Of a stretch of DNA of 64,000 nt, positions 46,832 to 59,500 are shown in pieces; the stretch's first letter is position 1, and the number at the start of each line of letters is the position of its first letter. Location of the stretch: the NCBI RefSeq assembly GCF_004027225.2, contig NC_044283.2, positions 34,664,207 through 34,728,206 of the forward strand, read 5' to 3'. Under the pieces are notes generated by a model. The model searched no databases and was not told where the DNA came from. It saw only the letters and a program-made list of their open reading frames with translations. Both the position numbers and the translations under genes were made by a program. The DNA comes from Strigops habroptila. Taxonomy: Eukaryota; Chordata; Aves; Psittaciformes; Psittacidae.

Positions 46832-47587
46832 TTACCTCTTTCCTATCTCACTTTGTCTGAGGAACTGTATATTGTTAGCGCTGTCTGCTAAATCTGGATA
46901 TTGCTCCACGGAGAGTACATAGTACCCATCGTATCCTTGTACCTTTCCAGCACTAAGTAACTGCCTCTTTTCTCCTTCTGTCCACAACCTGGCGCCTTCC
47001 TCTCCATCTCTTACCCTCTGTTGTTCTCTGGCCCAGGCACTGGAAAGAGCTCTTTGCCTGGCTTGCTCCAGTATTCGGGCCTTTTCCTCATCGAGTGTCA
47101 TGCCATAGCGGACGTGAAGCGCTAGAGCACCATACTGCATCTCAACATCAGCAAACCTACGAGTCCTGCCGTTTACCACGGTGGTGGACTGGGAAACAGT
47201 GACGTTGATGCCATTCTCCAGGGCCTTCCGCCCACTTGTCAGCCTCAGTGTCCCAAGGTCACTCTCGGGGGAGGTGGTCTTTATAAAATAGTGCGTGTCC
47301 TTTCCCTCAACGGTGAAATGCAAGTTTTCTAGGTAGTAGGCGTTGTTCAAAACAGCTGCCACTTTTATGCAGTCCTCATTTGCAATGTTGAGCACGTTTG
47401 TTTGCACTTTGCCTTGATTGACAGCGAGCATCACCCCTTTCCCAATGAGAGACTTCACTGTAGCAAACCACAGCCATGACTTCTCTCCACTGGATTTCCG
47501 TCTGCTGACCTGCACTTCTGCCATCTTTCCCAGGGAAAGGAAGGCCTTTGCTTGTCTCGCCACTTGTTGTTGCACTCCAGAAATTGG
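46832..47587 (-). CDS. TENM3: Teneurin-3, last coding exon (GHH toxin-like region and TCAP)
   Basis: The exon starts after the acceptor CTTGTTTACAG (AG at 47589-47588) in phase 0 and encodes 251 residues to the stop at 46834-46832. It reads [20 protein letters not shown], then [35 protein letters not shown] and the C-terminal [20 protein letters not shown] plus SEIGKR. Together with the preceding exon (…WEDIP-PISGV) it forms the extracellular C-terminus that emerges from the RHS barrel: an antibiotic-binding-like region followed by the Tox-GHH-like region ([20 protein letters not shown]) and TCAP. NVTVS is an N-glycosylation sequon and RTRR a possible furin site. The open frame continues 76 codons upstream into the intron to 47815, but the acceptor, and the continuity with vertebrate TENM3, fix the start at 47587. 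Confidence 0.96.
   Translation of the reverse strand, partial: PISGVQQQVARQAKAFLSLGKMAEVQVSRRKSSGEKSWLWFATVKSLIGKGVMLAVNQGKVQTNVLNIANEDCIKVAAVLNNAYYLENLHFTVEGKDTHYFIKTTSPESDLGTLRLTSGRKALENGINVTVSQSTTVVNGRTRRFADVEMQYGALALHVRYGMTLDEEKARILEQARQRALSSAWAREQQRVRDGEEGARLWTEGEKRQLLSAGKVQGYDGYYVLSVEQYPDLADSANNIQFLRQSEIGKR
46835..46963 (-). other. TENM3: TCAP-3 peptide region
   Basis: The last 43 codons begin [16 protein letters not shown] directly after the basic GEKR and end SEIGKR. This is teneurin C-terminal associated peptide 3, described in mammals and fish as a CRF-like bioactive peptide. A dibasic cleavage at KR and the terminal GKR amidation signal predict a 40-residue amidated product. The paralogue signature ([25 protein letters not shown]) is that of teneurin-3 rather than 1, 2 or 4. 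One Asp in QYPD replaces the Glu I recall from mammals. Confidence 0.9.
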
Positions 47588-50500
47588 CTGTAAACAAGAA
47601 CAGACAGAAGTTTTACAAGCCATCTGTAGCCCTCCAGATGCCAGCCAGGCTTTCTTGGTGTGCTGCCCGTGGACGACAACAGGATATGCCACAACTGACA
47701 GTGCCAGGGAGTTAATTAAATCTACATACTGCTTGTTCTGCTGAGTTACATGACTATTTTGTTTGATAATGCTCAGTGCTTTTTCTCTTTGTCTCCCCGA
47801 GAACCTGCACAACATTAAGATTTAACTTCAGAGCTACCTCCTGGGCTGCATAAGACAGACCTTTGCAATACTAATACTTACTATGGGTATGAGCTGTCTT
47901 ACTACAGTACAGTGTCATCTCATCCTCTGAGCTTGTTCGACTATGACTCCTGTCTGCCATGAGTCCATCCAAATTGAGGAGATTTTTGCAGGTCACAAAG
48001 CTGCACTTTACAATAGCAACAAGCCTTTCTTTATGCTGAGTCAGGAGATAAGAGTCTCTCGGGTAGCTGCAGTCTGAGACCAAACTGCAGGGAGGCTCTC
48101 ATAACCCCTTAAGCTACAACAGGAAGGAGGGGAATCAAACTGTAATGATAATCTCTACAGTAAAAGCAAACGGTACAGAGCAGTGAGGTGGAATACTGGG
48201 GACTGATGCCCTTTCTTGCAAATGCAGAAACTGGTAAAAGGGGATTTGTGAAAGGGCTGAATTGTGGCCAATTCAGTTGTGTGAACTTCCATTTCACTCC
48301 AAGTATCAGTACGCTGCCTGAAAGAGATGAGCAGCTTTTCCCCCCAGAACTTCAGACGGGTGCAGTCCTGAATACAGCAGAATGCTTCGTTGACAACTAG
48401 CAAAGACAAGGGGCAACAAATGAAAAGAAGCAATGGGCAAGTCTAAAATATACTTGCTTGGTATTTCATGTTTTACTGTATCTGGGGTATTCCTGTTGAA
48501 AAGGTAGGTGTGCTATAAAGGGGAGGAAATAAGAGGTGCAATTGTGAGGTGCAAAAGCACAAGATGGAAAAGCTGGGATAGGAGAATCTGTTAAAGAAGT
48601 TTATTTTGACTGTTAAGAGCTATAGCCCTGTCTGCCAGATGCAGTCTTGGTAAAGAGAGAGGATAGCTGGCGAATGGGACCTGCCAGCATAACTGCTGTG
48701 GTTAGCCAAACAGCTAGAAGAGCAGGAGCAGCTAGCAGGGATGGTCAGCTAGCGCAGCTAGATCAGGGGGCAGCTCACATTATGGGGTCAACTGTGGTTG
48801 GGATGAGGCCTCGCAACTGCGCAGAATAGGCACATCTTATCTGTCTAACCCTGGGTCTTAACAGCTACAAGCTGTGAATGAGCTAGTATTGATGGAGGTG
48901 GGGAGCAGACAGCTGCCCTAGCAGTTGTCTCAGCAGGAAACAAAGATTTAAATAGCTTTGGCTGCACTTTTGAAAAGGAGTACTTAGTTTCTGTAGATGA
49001 TACAGTTTATCTTCCAATTGACCCCTTCTCCCTTCAGCAAAATACTGTTTAACCCATTTGATTCACTGCTGGCAAATGAGACAAAAGCCTGTTTAGTTTT
49101 CCCAAATTTCTGGGTGGGAGTCCAAGCAGGAGTCATTAACAGACTCCTACAACCTTAATTCAGCCTTGCTGCTAATCAGAGCCTGGCAGAAGGTTTGCAA
49201 AGGCTTCTTTGCTCTACCATGAGGGCAGCTTTCTGGAGGGGACAGATCCTGATGGAATTACGAATTGACTTGGACTCTCAACTCTTCCTGAATCTGGCAG
49301 ATTCCTGTCTGCATTACTAACAAGTATGGATTTCAGCTGTTGTAAATCCTACATGAAAGCTATTGAGCACAAAATACATTCTAGACAGCACGCTCTTCAG
49401 TGAGAGCAGGGAGATGCTATAGCAACTTCATAATGACAAAGTTTGTTTATTTTTAACATGTATCCTCAGAGTTCTGATGCAAAATCTCAGAGCTCGGTAA
49501 TACTCGCTCACTCCAGAATGTTTCAAAATACTAAGGGGTTTGTGTGTTTACTTCTGACTCCTGGTTGCACTTGCTTCTTCAACAGTGAATACCATAGTCA
49601 CAGCTTCTTCCTACCTGAGAATTCTGAGTCTTTGTTTTGCTCCCACTTCTCTCTTTTTCTCCATCATGTCACAAGCCCCTGGCACTCCTCATGTTGTTGA
49701 ACTCTTTTCTGAAGATTTTTGACAACTAGCTGTCTGCTCTATGTCTTTGACCAAACTGGTTCTCTTCCTGGTGCACCTCTTCCCTGCTGGTGTTAGTGGA
49801 TAACTGCCTTTGAGATCTAAATAAACAACCTCTGATTGTTCTTCACAGCCATGCCTGATGACAGGTCTCTTGTCTCCTGATACAACCACCTTGCCTGGAG
49901 TACTTATAATGCTCCTCCTTCATTGCTTCTACCACTCATGGGAGACACTATTCACATGCTGTGCTCTAAGGTCTCTCCCTGTTACTCAAGTCTGTTACTC
50001 AAACCCAATTACTCAACCCTGGCTATTAAAATATATAGATATAGCATGTCACTTTAGGGGTTACCCATTTTACTGCATCTTAACACCTTCTTCTTAACTG
50101 AGAACTGTAGGAGTTTTGAGGGCATAGATCTTTGATCTTTGAGTGAGTTTGATTTGTAAATATAATTTTCTTAAATAAGAGATTTACATTTTCCACATTT
50201 ATTTCTTACATCACTTAAAACTGTAGCAAGTTTTCAGGACTGAAGTTCATTTTTTTCCTCCCAAAGAACTTCATAAGCACCAGGAGTTTTGGTTTTATGT
50301 AATGTAATGGGTTTTACCTCAAGTAATTTCATTTTCAATATTTTATCTTTACATATAAAACATGGTTAATATTAAAGAGAAGTAAAATTGTAGTGGTGCC
50401 TGTATGTATAATTTATATCATCTGTTCTTCTGTTTATTTCCCAGTCTATTTTTTACTACAGTGTTCAGTTTCTGCCTTCAGGCAGAGTGCTAGTACAAAT

Positions 50501-50818
50501 CAAATCTCTGTAGTTTCTGCTACGAAACTTTAAAGGGTCTTAAACTTCTTTCCATTGATTATTTTCTTTATGCATTTTTATTATTGCTGAAAGCAAACAA
50601 AAGCTTATTTAACATGGTACCTAACTTAGCAAATCTGGAAGAAAAAACACCATCTCTAATTCTTACGAAAAGTAAATAAAAATCAGAGGTGTTTGAAAAG
50701 CACTGTTCAGATTTAACTTAGCAAGTAGCACTGTCAGGATTATCCACGCCTAGTTAAGATCTGAATAGAAGGGCACATTCTGTCTTGTTCCATTTGTATG
50801 TTTAGTTTTGTTTCTTAC
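47588..50818 (-). other. TENM3: TENM3 intron
   Basis: The donor is CCA|GTAAGA (GT at 50818-50817) and the acceptor TTGTTTACAG (47588). No repeat family or second gene was recognised. The last 228 bases before the acceptor contain no stop in the exon's frame. Confidence 0.92.
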
Positions 50819-50949
50819 TGGTATGTCTTCCCATTGCTGGCTCTTCACAAGTTCATAAGAAGGTTCAGTTAAATCAAATTTCGGAACGGGGAAACCAGGA
50901 ATGGCATTGTGCAGATGGAAACCGAATGTCACCAGCCAGCTATTAACAT
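50819..50949 (-). CDS. TENM3: Teneurin-3, C-terminal linker exon
   Basis: This 131-bp exon has acceptor TTCTCTTTCAG (AG at 50951-50950) and donor CCA|GTAAGA. It completes a split Asp codon (G from the previous exon, AT here) and reads [20 protein letters not shown], then [20 protein letters not shown] and EDIP, 44 codons in all. It is the conserved segment after the RHS core, where the chain leaves the barrel. Both junctions keep frame. Confidence 0.96.
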
Positions 50950-53442
50950 CTGAAAGAGAATTATTAAACAAGAGAGAAAAATATTATAATTGTTCTTTAT
51001 TTTGCAATCATGCCATTTTTACATGGAATAGCTTTTGGCATAGTTGATTTCCTTCTCTAACATGAAAGTTATTCAACAGTCTTCATTTTGATATGTATGG
51101 ATTCAGATTTGTGCTACAGCTAGAATAGCAAGCCTATAAAGAAAATCTGAAGAAAACTTCTGTTCTATGTAAGAGTTGCACTATGCTTGTTTGGAAGGTA
51201 TCGCAGGCTTCAGTGATTCTGAAGGCCTCAGTGACTTTCAGAACAACCATAGGAGCACAATTAAGGTGAGATTTCCTGCTAATAGCCTAAACTAATTGAG
51301 GTTTCATGGTCAGGCTGAATATGCTTTATGTTGCACCTTCATCATCAACAGTTTAAAACAAAGCAAAAAAGTACTGCAGAGCACATCCTGTCCTTTTCTG
51401 ACACATGTGTTACTGTAATGTCTTCAAACTACCCCTGAATAACACCTATATGGTCAATTACCTTTTAAATGGTAGGTATTTTGTGTTGATTCAAGAGAAA
51501 TCTCCCGCTCTTCAAGATGAAGTTGGACCGATGAAATTAAAAGCTAATGAAATGTATTACAGTTGCATCAGTAAGCAGACAGGATACTAAATTAGCATTA
51601 GATAACATTATTTATGACACCTTTTATGTTCTGTTAAAAATAAATAGATTAGGGATGCCAACAATTAATTAGTTAACAATTGTTGGACAACAATAGGTGC
51701 TCTGCCTTGTTTCTGTCTTTCTACCTTGTCCAAATACAAAGCTTAGCAGAAGGTGTCATAGTGCTCCTTACCAAGTCTAGTAGTTTTCATTAAAGAAAAC
51801 CCCAAATAAGGGGAACAAGGAACCACATTTTTTCAAATGTTACAAGAATAAAAAATATCTACATTAAAATTATGTTAACCTTTCCAGATAAATTATATGC
51901 CTTATGAGGCTCTGCACCTAAAACTGCCAGCCAGCCAAATTACTAATTGTAATTACCACCTTATATGAGCAGTGTGTGTCTATGCATTCCATACATCACA
52001 GATGTTAAGAAAAGAACTAAAACTGTATTTTGAGGGCCATTTTTGAACTAAGTGCATACTTTTCAATGCCACAAAGAATCTGATTGTAACAGCACATGCT
52101 GCTGAAAGAGGACAGATCCAACGGTCTGTTATTATCTTGCTCCCAGGCAGCCCGTTAGCAACCCTGTTAATAGCTGCTGTTTGTTAAATTAATGCAAACC
52201 CATTTGATTCCCAGGATGCTTTTCTGAGTGGTAGTCTCATAAGTAAGTGGTGCTGAGCCCCTCTTGTAGTCTGGCACTGCCTATATAAAATATTTAGGAT
52301 TATTCATATCTATTCAAATACAAAAATTCAAATGCAAGTCATGCGTTTTTCAGAAAATTTTGGTGATGTACAGTCATTCTTTTTGTATGTGGTATAATGG
52401 AACTCTAGAGGCACAAAAAGCATATAGGTTCCCTAAGAACTCAGTTATACAAGAATTGGCATGTTAGCAGCTTTTTGTTGCTAACATTCACATTTCACAG
52501 AGAAATTCACATTCTTTTTTCTATATGCTCTGCCTCCTTCCCTGCTCCTGGCTGTCTACTCATTACTTTGTCCTGGCCCTGAAGCTTATTGGACTTCTCT
52601 TTCTTAGCCAATTTACATTAGTAGCCTTGCAAAAACCTACCCTGGTGGATATTAACCAGCTGCCAGTGAGTGTATTCTGCCTTGTCACAGAAAGACCCCT
52701 CACAGTCTCACTCCCTCTTGTCGGGTCTTTTTCATCCATGAATATGCACTTTTTACTGCTCTGTAGCCCAGAGCTATGAAGAAGCCTGACTCTAATTCTC
52801 ATGTGAGGAGATTCTCAAGAACAGTCTTGAGCGGTTCTTACTCTTGTACTTGCTCAAGGAGTCTTATTTTTTTTTCAATATAAGAGCACTGGGTAATGTG
52901 TAGCAGTATTGGAAGACAACCAAGGGCTCCTCTTTCCTAACGCCCTGAGATGTCTAGCTGAGGCACCTTGTGTTACAGTTCAGTCAGTGGGAGAGGAAGA
53001 GATGTATTCCATTGGTACTCCAAAATGTACTTTGGAAAACCCAACCCCTCTGTATACTGAGATGCTCACATTTATCTTTTTGGGTCAAGAATCTAATACT
53101 AAAGCATGGTAAGGACTGTGGAGGGCAAAAGGTTTAGGTTTAGTTACCTAACCCTGAAAGCTAATGATTGCCTGTGGATCTTAATCCCTTACGCAGGTAC
53201 CTAAATCAATGTCTAAAGCTAGATGAGATATTTTCAAGATCATCCATTTGTTATTTCACAATTTCTGATAAGCGTGTCTGCTGTAATTATTCTCATTGCT
53301 AAGTGAAGTGCTTAATGCTTCATCATCATTGCTTCGTCCAAATAGGACGTATTTAGGTACTTCACCAAAATCGTGAATTCCAATCTAAACTGGATGTCTA
53401 TAGGTCCAGCACCCCTAAGCTGCAATTACATAAGCTTTTTAC
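50950..53442 (-). other. TENM3: TENM3 intron
   Basis: The intron begins GTAAAAAG (53442) and ends TTTCAG (50950). It contains a 9-bp inverted repeat at 51658-51686. Nothing else is recognised. Confidence 0.92.
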
Positions 53443-55054
53443 CTGTGATATAATCCCTCACATCGTGTATTTTGCTGGCTGGGTTGTTATTTCTAAACAT
53501 GTACAAATTAAAAGGAGCTGGATCCTTCCCAATTCTCTTCCAGATTTCAATATCAGGTGTTGTCCACCGGCCTGCCAGTATGTCATAATCTCTTTCTCCG
53601 AAGTGGACTAGCTTGGTCAGTGGGTCGTATAAGCCTCCGTGGAATCCGATTACCAGCTGGAAGTCAAGGTTAGAGTCGAAATAGATCTCTCCATAAGCAG
53701 TGTATTGGATTTGTTTAAGCATGAGACCATTGCTACTGAAAACAGCCAGCGGTGTCCCCGTGTTGTCTGATGCAATATAAAACTCGTCTCCACTGCTAAT
53801 TTCCATGGCAAAAAGGTGTCCTTGCAGATCGTAGTAGAGAGATGTGATTTCAGAACTTGAGTGGTTATAAACATGAGTTATCCTGGTTGGGTAAGTAAGG
53901 TCTGCGTAAAAAAACTGGAGATGCTGTCCAAGGCTAGTTTTACTGGAAACTCGTCGTCCAAGTCCATCATAACGGTAAATTACCGTCCATCCACTGCCTT
54001 TGCTATAAACTCGAGTAAGAAGGCCCTTTGAACTGTATTCAAAGATTTCAGTACCCCTCTGACGCAAAAATCCATCTTCATCTAATCGGTACTGAACATC
54101 ACCTAGTCGAGTTATTCTGTCTCTCAGGTCATAGCGAAGTGGCGTCAAACGAGCGCTGCTACTGGGGTTGAGCAAGTGGAGGTTGCCATTCAGGTCATAG
54201 TTGTATCGCCACATTATTTTCTCATTCAGATAAACTGTCTGGAGCTGACCATCTACGTCATATTCATAAGCATATTTTGTGGTGTTGGCAAATGGCCCGA
54301 TCTTAATTTCTCTTTTTGTCACTCGTCCCATGTTATCATACTGAATTGTAATCCAATACATTAATGACCGAAATATTTCATACTGAATTTCCTTGATGCG
54401 GCCATGTGCATCAAAGTGTTTTGTGTAGGTCATTACAGCTGTCGAAATGATCTGGTTAATATCATAATATATAACTCCAAATTTTCCAAATTGTTCAACT
54501 TTGCCAGAGATATCATCAAACTGGTAGAGATCAATAGGCAATGGGGTTTCATTGATGACACCCTGCATGCTAGTCACTCTGAAGCTATTGTCATAGCTGT
54601 AGTCAAATCGGGCATTTACCATTCCGTCTTCACTAAAGCGGAAAATCTGTCTGTCAATCAATGGGCCAATTTGCCTGTATCTAATGGTGCAGATAAAACC
54701 ATCGCTTTGGAGGTTTACTGTTTTCAGGACTCCTGCTGTCTCATCGTAAGTAAAACTAACTCTTGTACTATCATATAAAATTTCTGAGAGCTTGGTCTGC
54801 CGTCTGTACTTGAATAATACTCTTCGGCTTGTCCCCAGGAAAGCAGTTTGAAGGAGCTGCCCTTCTTCATTGTAGTCCATTATAACAGAAGCATTACTTT
54901 CCGGGGGGTTGTATATATTCCGGTAATAGCCAATGGAGCGGATAGTCTGCATGGTATGACGAGCAACACTGGGCATGGTGACAGCAGAAAGCCGATCCAA
55001 CAAATCATATTCAAAGATATACTGCCGTTGGCTATGAAGCAGAAGAACCATTGA
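53443..55054 (-). CDS. TENM3: Teneurin-3, large YD-repeat / RHS core exon
   Basis: This 1,612-bp exon has acceptor TTCATTTTCAG (AG at 55056-55055) and donor CACAG|GTAAAA. It encodes 537 codons plus one base. The reading starts [17 protein letters not shown] in frame with the previous exon's YLEK. It carries many YD repeats, for example [20 protein letters not shown] and RYDGLGRRV. It closes with the RHS-associated core, [18 protein letters not shown] followed by [10 protein letters not shown], the plug sequence shared with bacterial RHS toxins. The product forms most of the large beta-barrel of the extracellular region, which is stabilised by cis dimers and used in trans binding to latrophilins and other teneurins in neurons. 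Sequons (NAS, NHSS) are present. The frame is fully open. Confidence 0.98.
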
Positions 55055-56260
55055 CTGAAAATGAAGAACAGATTTTTACCATGTGACAAATGGTGGAGCA
55101 CCCACCCACACATACACCGATACTATTTCTTCATAAAAATGTGGCATTCCCACTTAAGAAAATTATCTCCTCTTTAATTGAGTTATCCTTGACCTTACAT
55201 GTTGTTAACATCTCCCTGCCTAATTTACTTGGATGCTTAATTGTAAGGGGTTCTGTAATTAGTAGTTCCACATTCATAATTTGCTACTTGTTATGACTGT
55301 ATCACTCTTTTATCAAGCACTCACAGCTAAACAGCAGATTGTCAATGGATTCAGATAAGTCATGTTTAATATGGGAAGAAGTAAAACTGTCTTAGAGCCA
55401 TTAACTCACGAGGAGAACAACATATGGGAGATACAAATTCTTCCTTACAATTAGAGATAATTTTGAAGAATCTGAATAGCCAGAGATCCTTGAATACTGT
55501 GTTCTTGTTCTGTAAGCTCTTAAGACATAGGCAAAACAATTGATTTGTTTGATTATTCATATCAAAAGGAGCTACTTGGAATTATTCTGACATTTTTCTG
55601 ATGTGTGGCTATTATGTACCCTAGGTCTTGATTAAATTATGTCTGCAGTGACTAGTAAATAGTATTTGCTGAGCAATGGCTTCAATAGAAATATATTTAA
55701 CCGCCAGAAAGAAATGGATTCTCTTTTTGCATAGCAGGCGTGAGATCTCACAAGGGGGATTTTCACAAATATTTCTAGAGGGAAAGCTATCATTCAGTGA
55801 TCATTATATATAATGAAGATTTCTGATCTTTTGCCTGTTGTTTATTTTGATGCTACAACATATAACAAGTACAAATTGACAGCTGTAACTATTTAGACAC
55901 AAAAGTGTTTCTTGGTAGGGGAAAAAAAACAACAGTGAAGAATTTACAAACAAATTATTTTCAACTGAACTGCACTGCAGAGATCTAGTCTCTGTACCTT
56001 AAGTATTAAGATAAAAGGTAAATACAGATGCTTCTTGTTAGTTGGTGGCCTGAATAATTTAAAACCACATCAATTCCTAGCTATTAGCTACAGTGTGATT
56101 ACATATCTATTTTGTGAAACATTCCCCTAGGAATCACATGTTGATACTTGGAATAATTGAAATGTGCTTCATCTACCTATTTTTGCTTTGTATACAGCAG
56201 TCAGATGCTGCAGAATTTCAGCATATCAGAAGCATTTTTTTAAATCTGAATGTTCTTTAC
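55055..56260 (-). other. TENM3: TENM3 intron
   Basis: The intron runs from GTAAAGAACA (56260) to TTTTCAG (55055). It is AT-rich with no recognised repeat or gene. Confidence 0.92.
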
Positions 56261-56557
56261 CTTTTCCAAATATGTGTAACTCCAAGTTTTCCCATCAGCA
56301 AACACTCTAGACACTATCCTTCCCTGTCCATCATACTCTATTTTTTCACTAGTCGTCCCTCGCTGTATGCTGCCTATTTGACCTGTGGATGAATAGGTAA
56401 CATTGACAGCCATCAGCTTGCTGCTTGGTAGCCACAGAGTGGGGTGCCCTGACGTGTCGTAGGCAATCCTCAGCAGAAATTTACGGTGGTCATCGTAGAT
56501 CTTTTCTGTCTTTGTGGTTCGATCAAAGTCAACTGAAAGGAGGTTTCTGCCATTAAC
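56261..56557 (-). CDS. TENM3: Teneurin-3, YD-repeat exon
   Basis: This 297-bp exon (99 codons, phase 0 at both ends) reads [40 protein letters not shown] and on to [10 protein letters not shown]. The IYDDHRK, AYDTSG and EYDGQGR segments are YD repeats of the barrel. MAVNVTYSS contains an N-glycosylation sequon. The acceptor TTTACTTTAAAAAG is weak (purine-rich just before AG) but keeps frame with FGRKLR of the preceding exon. The donor is AAAAG|GTAAAG. Confidence 0.95.
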
Positions 56558-59500
56558 CTTTTTAAAGTAAACAAAATGACACAATAAATCATGCTGTTCA
56601 AACCCTAGCCACCTATTATTCCCACAAAGCTAGCTATTCTTTAAATACAATTTACAGTGATTGATTTGCTATGTGCGTAAATTATTTTAGCAACTGCTTG
56701 ATATAACTCTTAAGGCGCTATATTAGCATCTACTTTAGAAGGTCTCATTATACGAAGAGTCTGAATCTGTTGCAATGTGTTCTTTCTCAATACTTACTCA
56801 ACTGTTAAGGAAATAATGAAAGATGTGCTCCAAAACCTTCTGTAATAAAGGGGGCCATTTCAATGAGCAAAATACTTATTTTGTAGGCAGTCGAAATATA
56901 TATAGCAAATTATTGTCAAAACACTCCCAGCAACCACTTGTCCAGTTCATAACACTCACTCTAAGAAAGAACAGAATCCTAATCCTCCACAGCAAGTATT
57001 TTTCAAAACAGTAAATACAAAATTAAGATCTTCAAAAGCATGTTAAAACTTCAAATTAAGATTAAATACTTTTTAGAACATAGGCTTTCCCCTTCTGGAT
57101 CAAATGTTAGTTTAACTCAGTATATCATCCACTGCTGCAATGTATTTATGTGGCTGAAATCCTTAGTAGAGGATTACGTCTTCTGCCCAGTTAACTGACC
57201 ACTTAAAGTCATAAATGACTGGAAGATTACTGAACCACTGAAAAGCAGTTATAAATGCTTTGAAATTTATAACTATTTTGATTTGAAATTGAACCTTAGC
57301 CTAGATACATTTATGTTGAAAACTCTATTATTTATATATGTAAATGACAGTCATGGATAGTGGTTTCTATGTAATACTTTTACATTGAAATCCCTACATC
57401 CTTTTGGTGTTCTACATATGCTTTCAGTTTCATTGAATCAGCTCTCATTTTTGTATTTATGAAAGGAAAATGTCTAGTTTACTTGTCCCACATTGGTATC
57501 TTCGCACTTCACTGTTTCCCCTATCTGCATTGAACTGGTTTTTACCATTCTCACACTAAAAGATTTCTTTGTTCATCTGTAAACCATTTCTGTATCTGCT
57601 GTGTCTTTTAAAAGTTGTTCCAGCTGGGAGTGAAACACTGGTACTGAAGATTTTTCATCACTGTATTTTGCTAACATATAGGACAAATAAACATACAGCT
57701 ATCTGTATTAAGACTTCTTTCAAAATTCTTTTTCAAATACTTGATGCATATGTTATAAAGAGATGATGAAAGATGCCTAAATAACATCCAGAAAAGAACA
57801 AGACAACAGATATCCTGACCAAAGAAACTGCTGGAGGATTTTTGCGTTTGTCAGGGCTGCATGTTCAAAAATCCATGTATCATGGTTGTTGGTACTTATA
57901 CACTAAGGCTGATAAGCTTCTAAAAGATCAACGTAAATTAGATTCTTTATTATTGGCATAAAAGACATTTAAGTGCTGGTGATATGTTGTAGGCAAATCT
58001 GGAAAAAAAAAATAATTTACAAATGCTCAGTACTGCTTATATCTGTCTGTCTATCTACATTACCTTTCTCCTTTTTAATATGAAATCACTGGCATGACAA
58101 AAATCTGCACTAACAATTTAGGAACAAAAGTCATGTTTTCATGTGAAAAATCATCTAAGTAAGGAATACAAAGTCAAGCAGATGCAGAATAGCTACTCTA
58201 CCTATTTAATGAGCCATCAAATGTTATTTAAATATACTTTGAAAAATTAATGCTACAAGACTGATTCTAGATGTAGGTTAAACTTTACTATGAAGCATTC
58301 CCATTCACTTCCTTACTGTCGTTTCCTTGGACTTCTTCATTTTTAGGTAGATTTTGTTTAATATTTCCAACATCTAATATTTGCTCATTTGCCTGAATTC
58401 ACTTTTAAATCTTGCTTATCTCTGGCTTTTATTTCTCAGCCTCTCCCACACATGCCTGCACTCATCTCTGTGTCTCCCTGCCTGTTTTGCTTCTCTGATT
58501 TTTCCTCCTCCCTTTCTCTCCATTTTCCCTTCCTTATTTTACATTTAATTATGATATTTATTAATTTTCTTGTCTACCTCTCATGCTTAGACACTGAAGT
58601 GAGAATGGGCACTTCTGATTTCTGAATTGGCAAAGAGGAAACGGTGGTTTTATGGTTAAGGCAGATGTCCAAGCAATTGTGGTTAATTTCTTGGCTGAGC
58701 ACATCTTTCCGGTGTAAATTGCAGCAAAGTACTTAATCTGGCTGTCTCACTGCTGTATCTGCTAAATGGGATAATAACCTCCCTTGCCTTCTCACTTTCC
58801 ATCTGTCTGGTCTGTGTAAGGGCAGGATACAAGGGGAAAGAAAGGAAATGCCTCTTTCTCCAGCCAGGTTCTGCTGACAGAGCTCTTGCATTCAGACATG
58901 CGATCTTTTGGTGAAATTTTGGCTGTGCTCGCATAATCTTGTAATGCAGATGGCAATTATAATAACAACAAGATTTGGTGATATAGCTTCTTTCATTGGG
59001 CAGTATGGGGCTGGAATAACATACGTCAGCTAAAGTACTGCCTTCTACTGAAGCATTTCTTTACAATGGCTCTGCTACCAAAATGCTTTTACAGCAAAAC
59101 TGGAATGTTTTATTGTGTCTAAGATGGCCATGCTCCACATATATTTGAAATCTCTGGGTTTCATTATGATAAAGATAGTAATTCAGGAAATTTTCAATTA
59201 GCAACACAAAACTGAGTCTCTTGACAGTCCCTACATACTGTCCTGATACATTTCAGTAATTTAGGTGTCCATCTATCCTGCTTTGCTTTAACTCCTGTTT
59301 TAGTTTCCAGTGAGAAGCATGAAATCTGACTGTGATCCCCCATGAAAAGTAGGAGTATATTGCCGTGCTTCAAGAGGTAATGTGAAAACTGGGGACCTCT
59401 GCAGAGCTTGGAGCATGTCGAGCCTCAGGAGGAGGCGGAGCAAACTCCTCTTCCTGTGAGCTCCCTTTTCTATCTTACCTGTCTACTCTGGGTGCATCCC

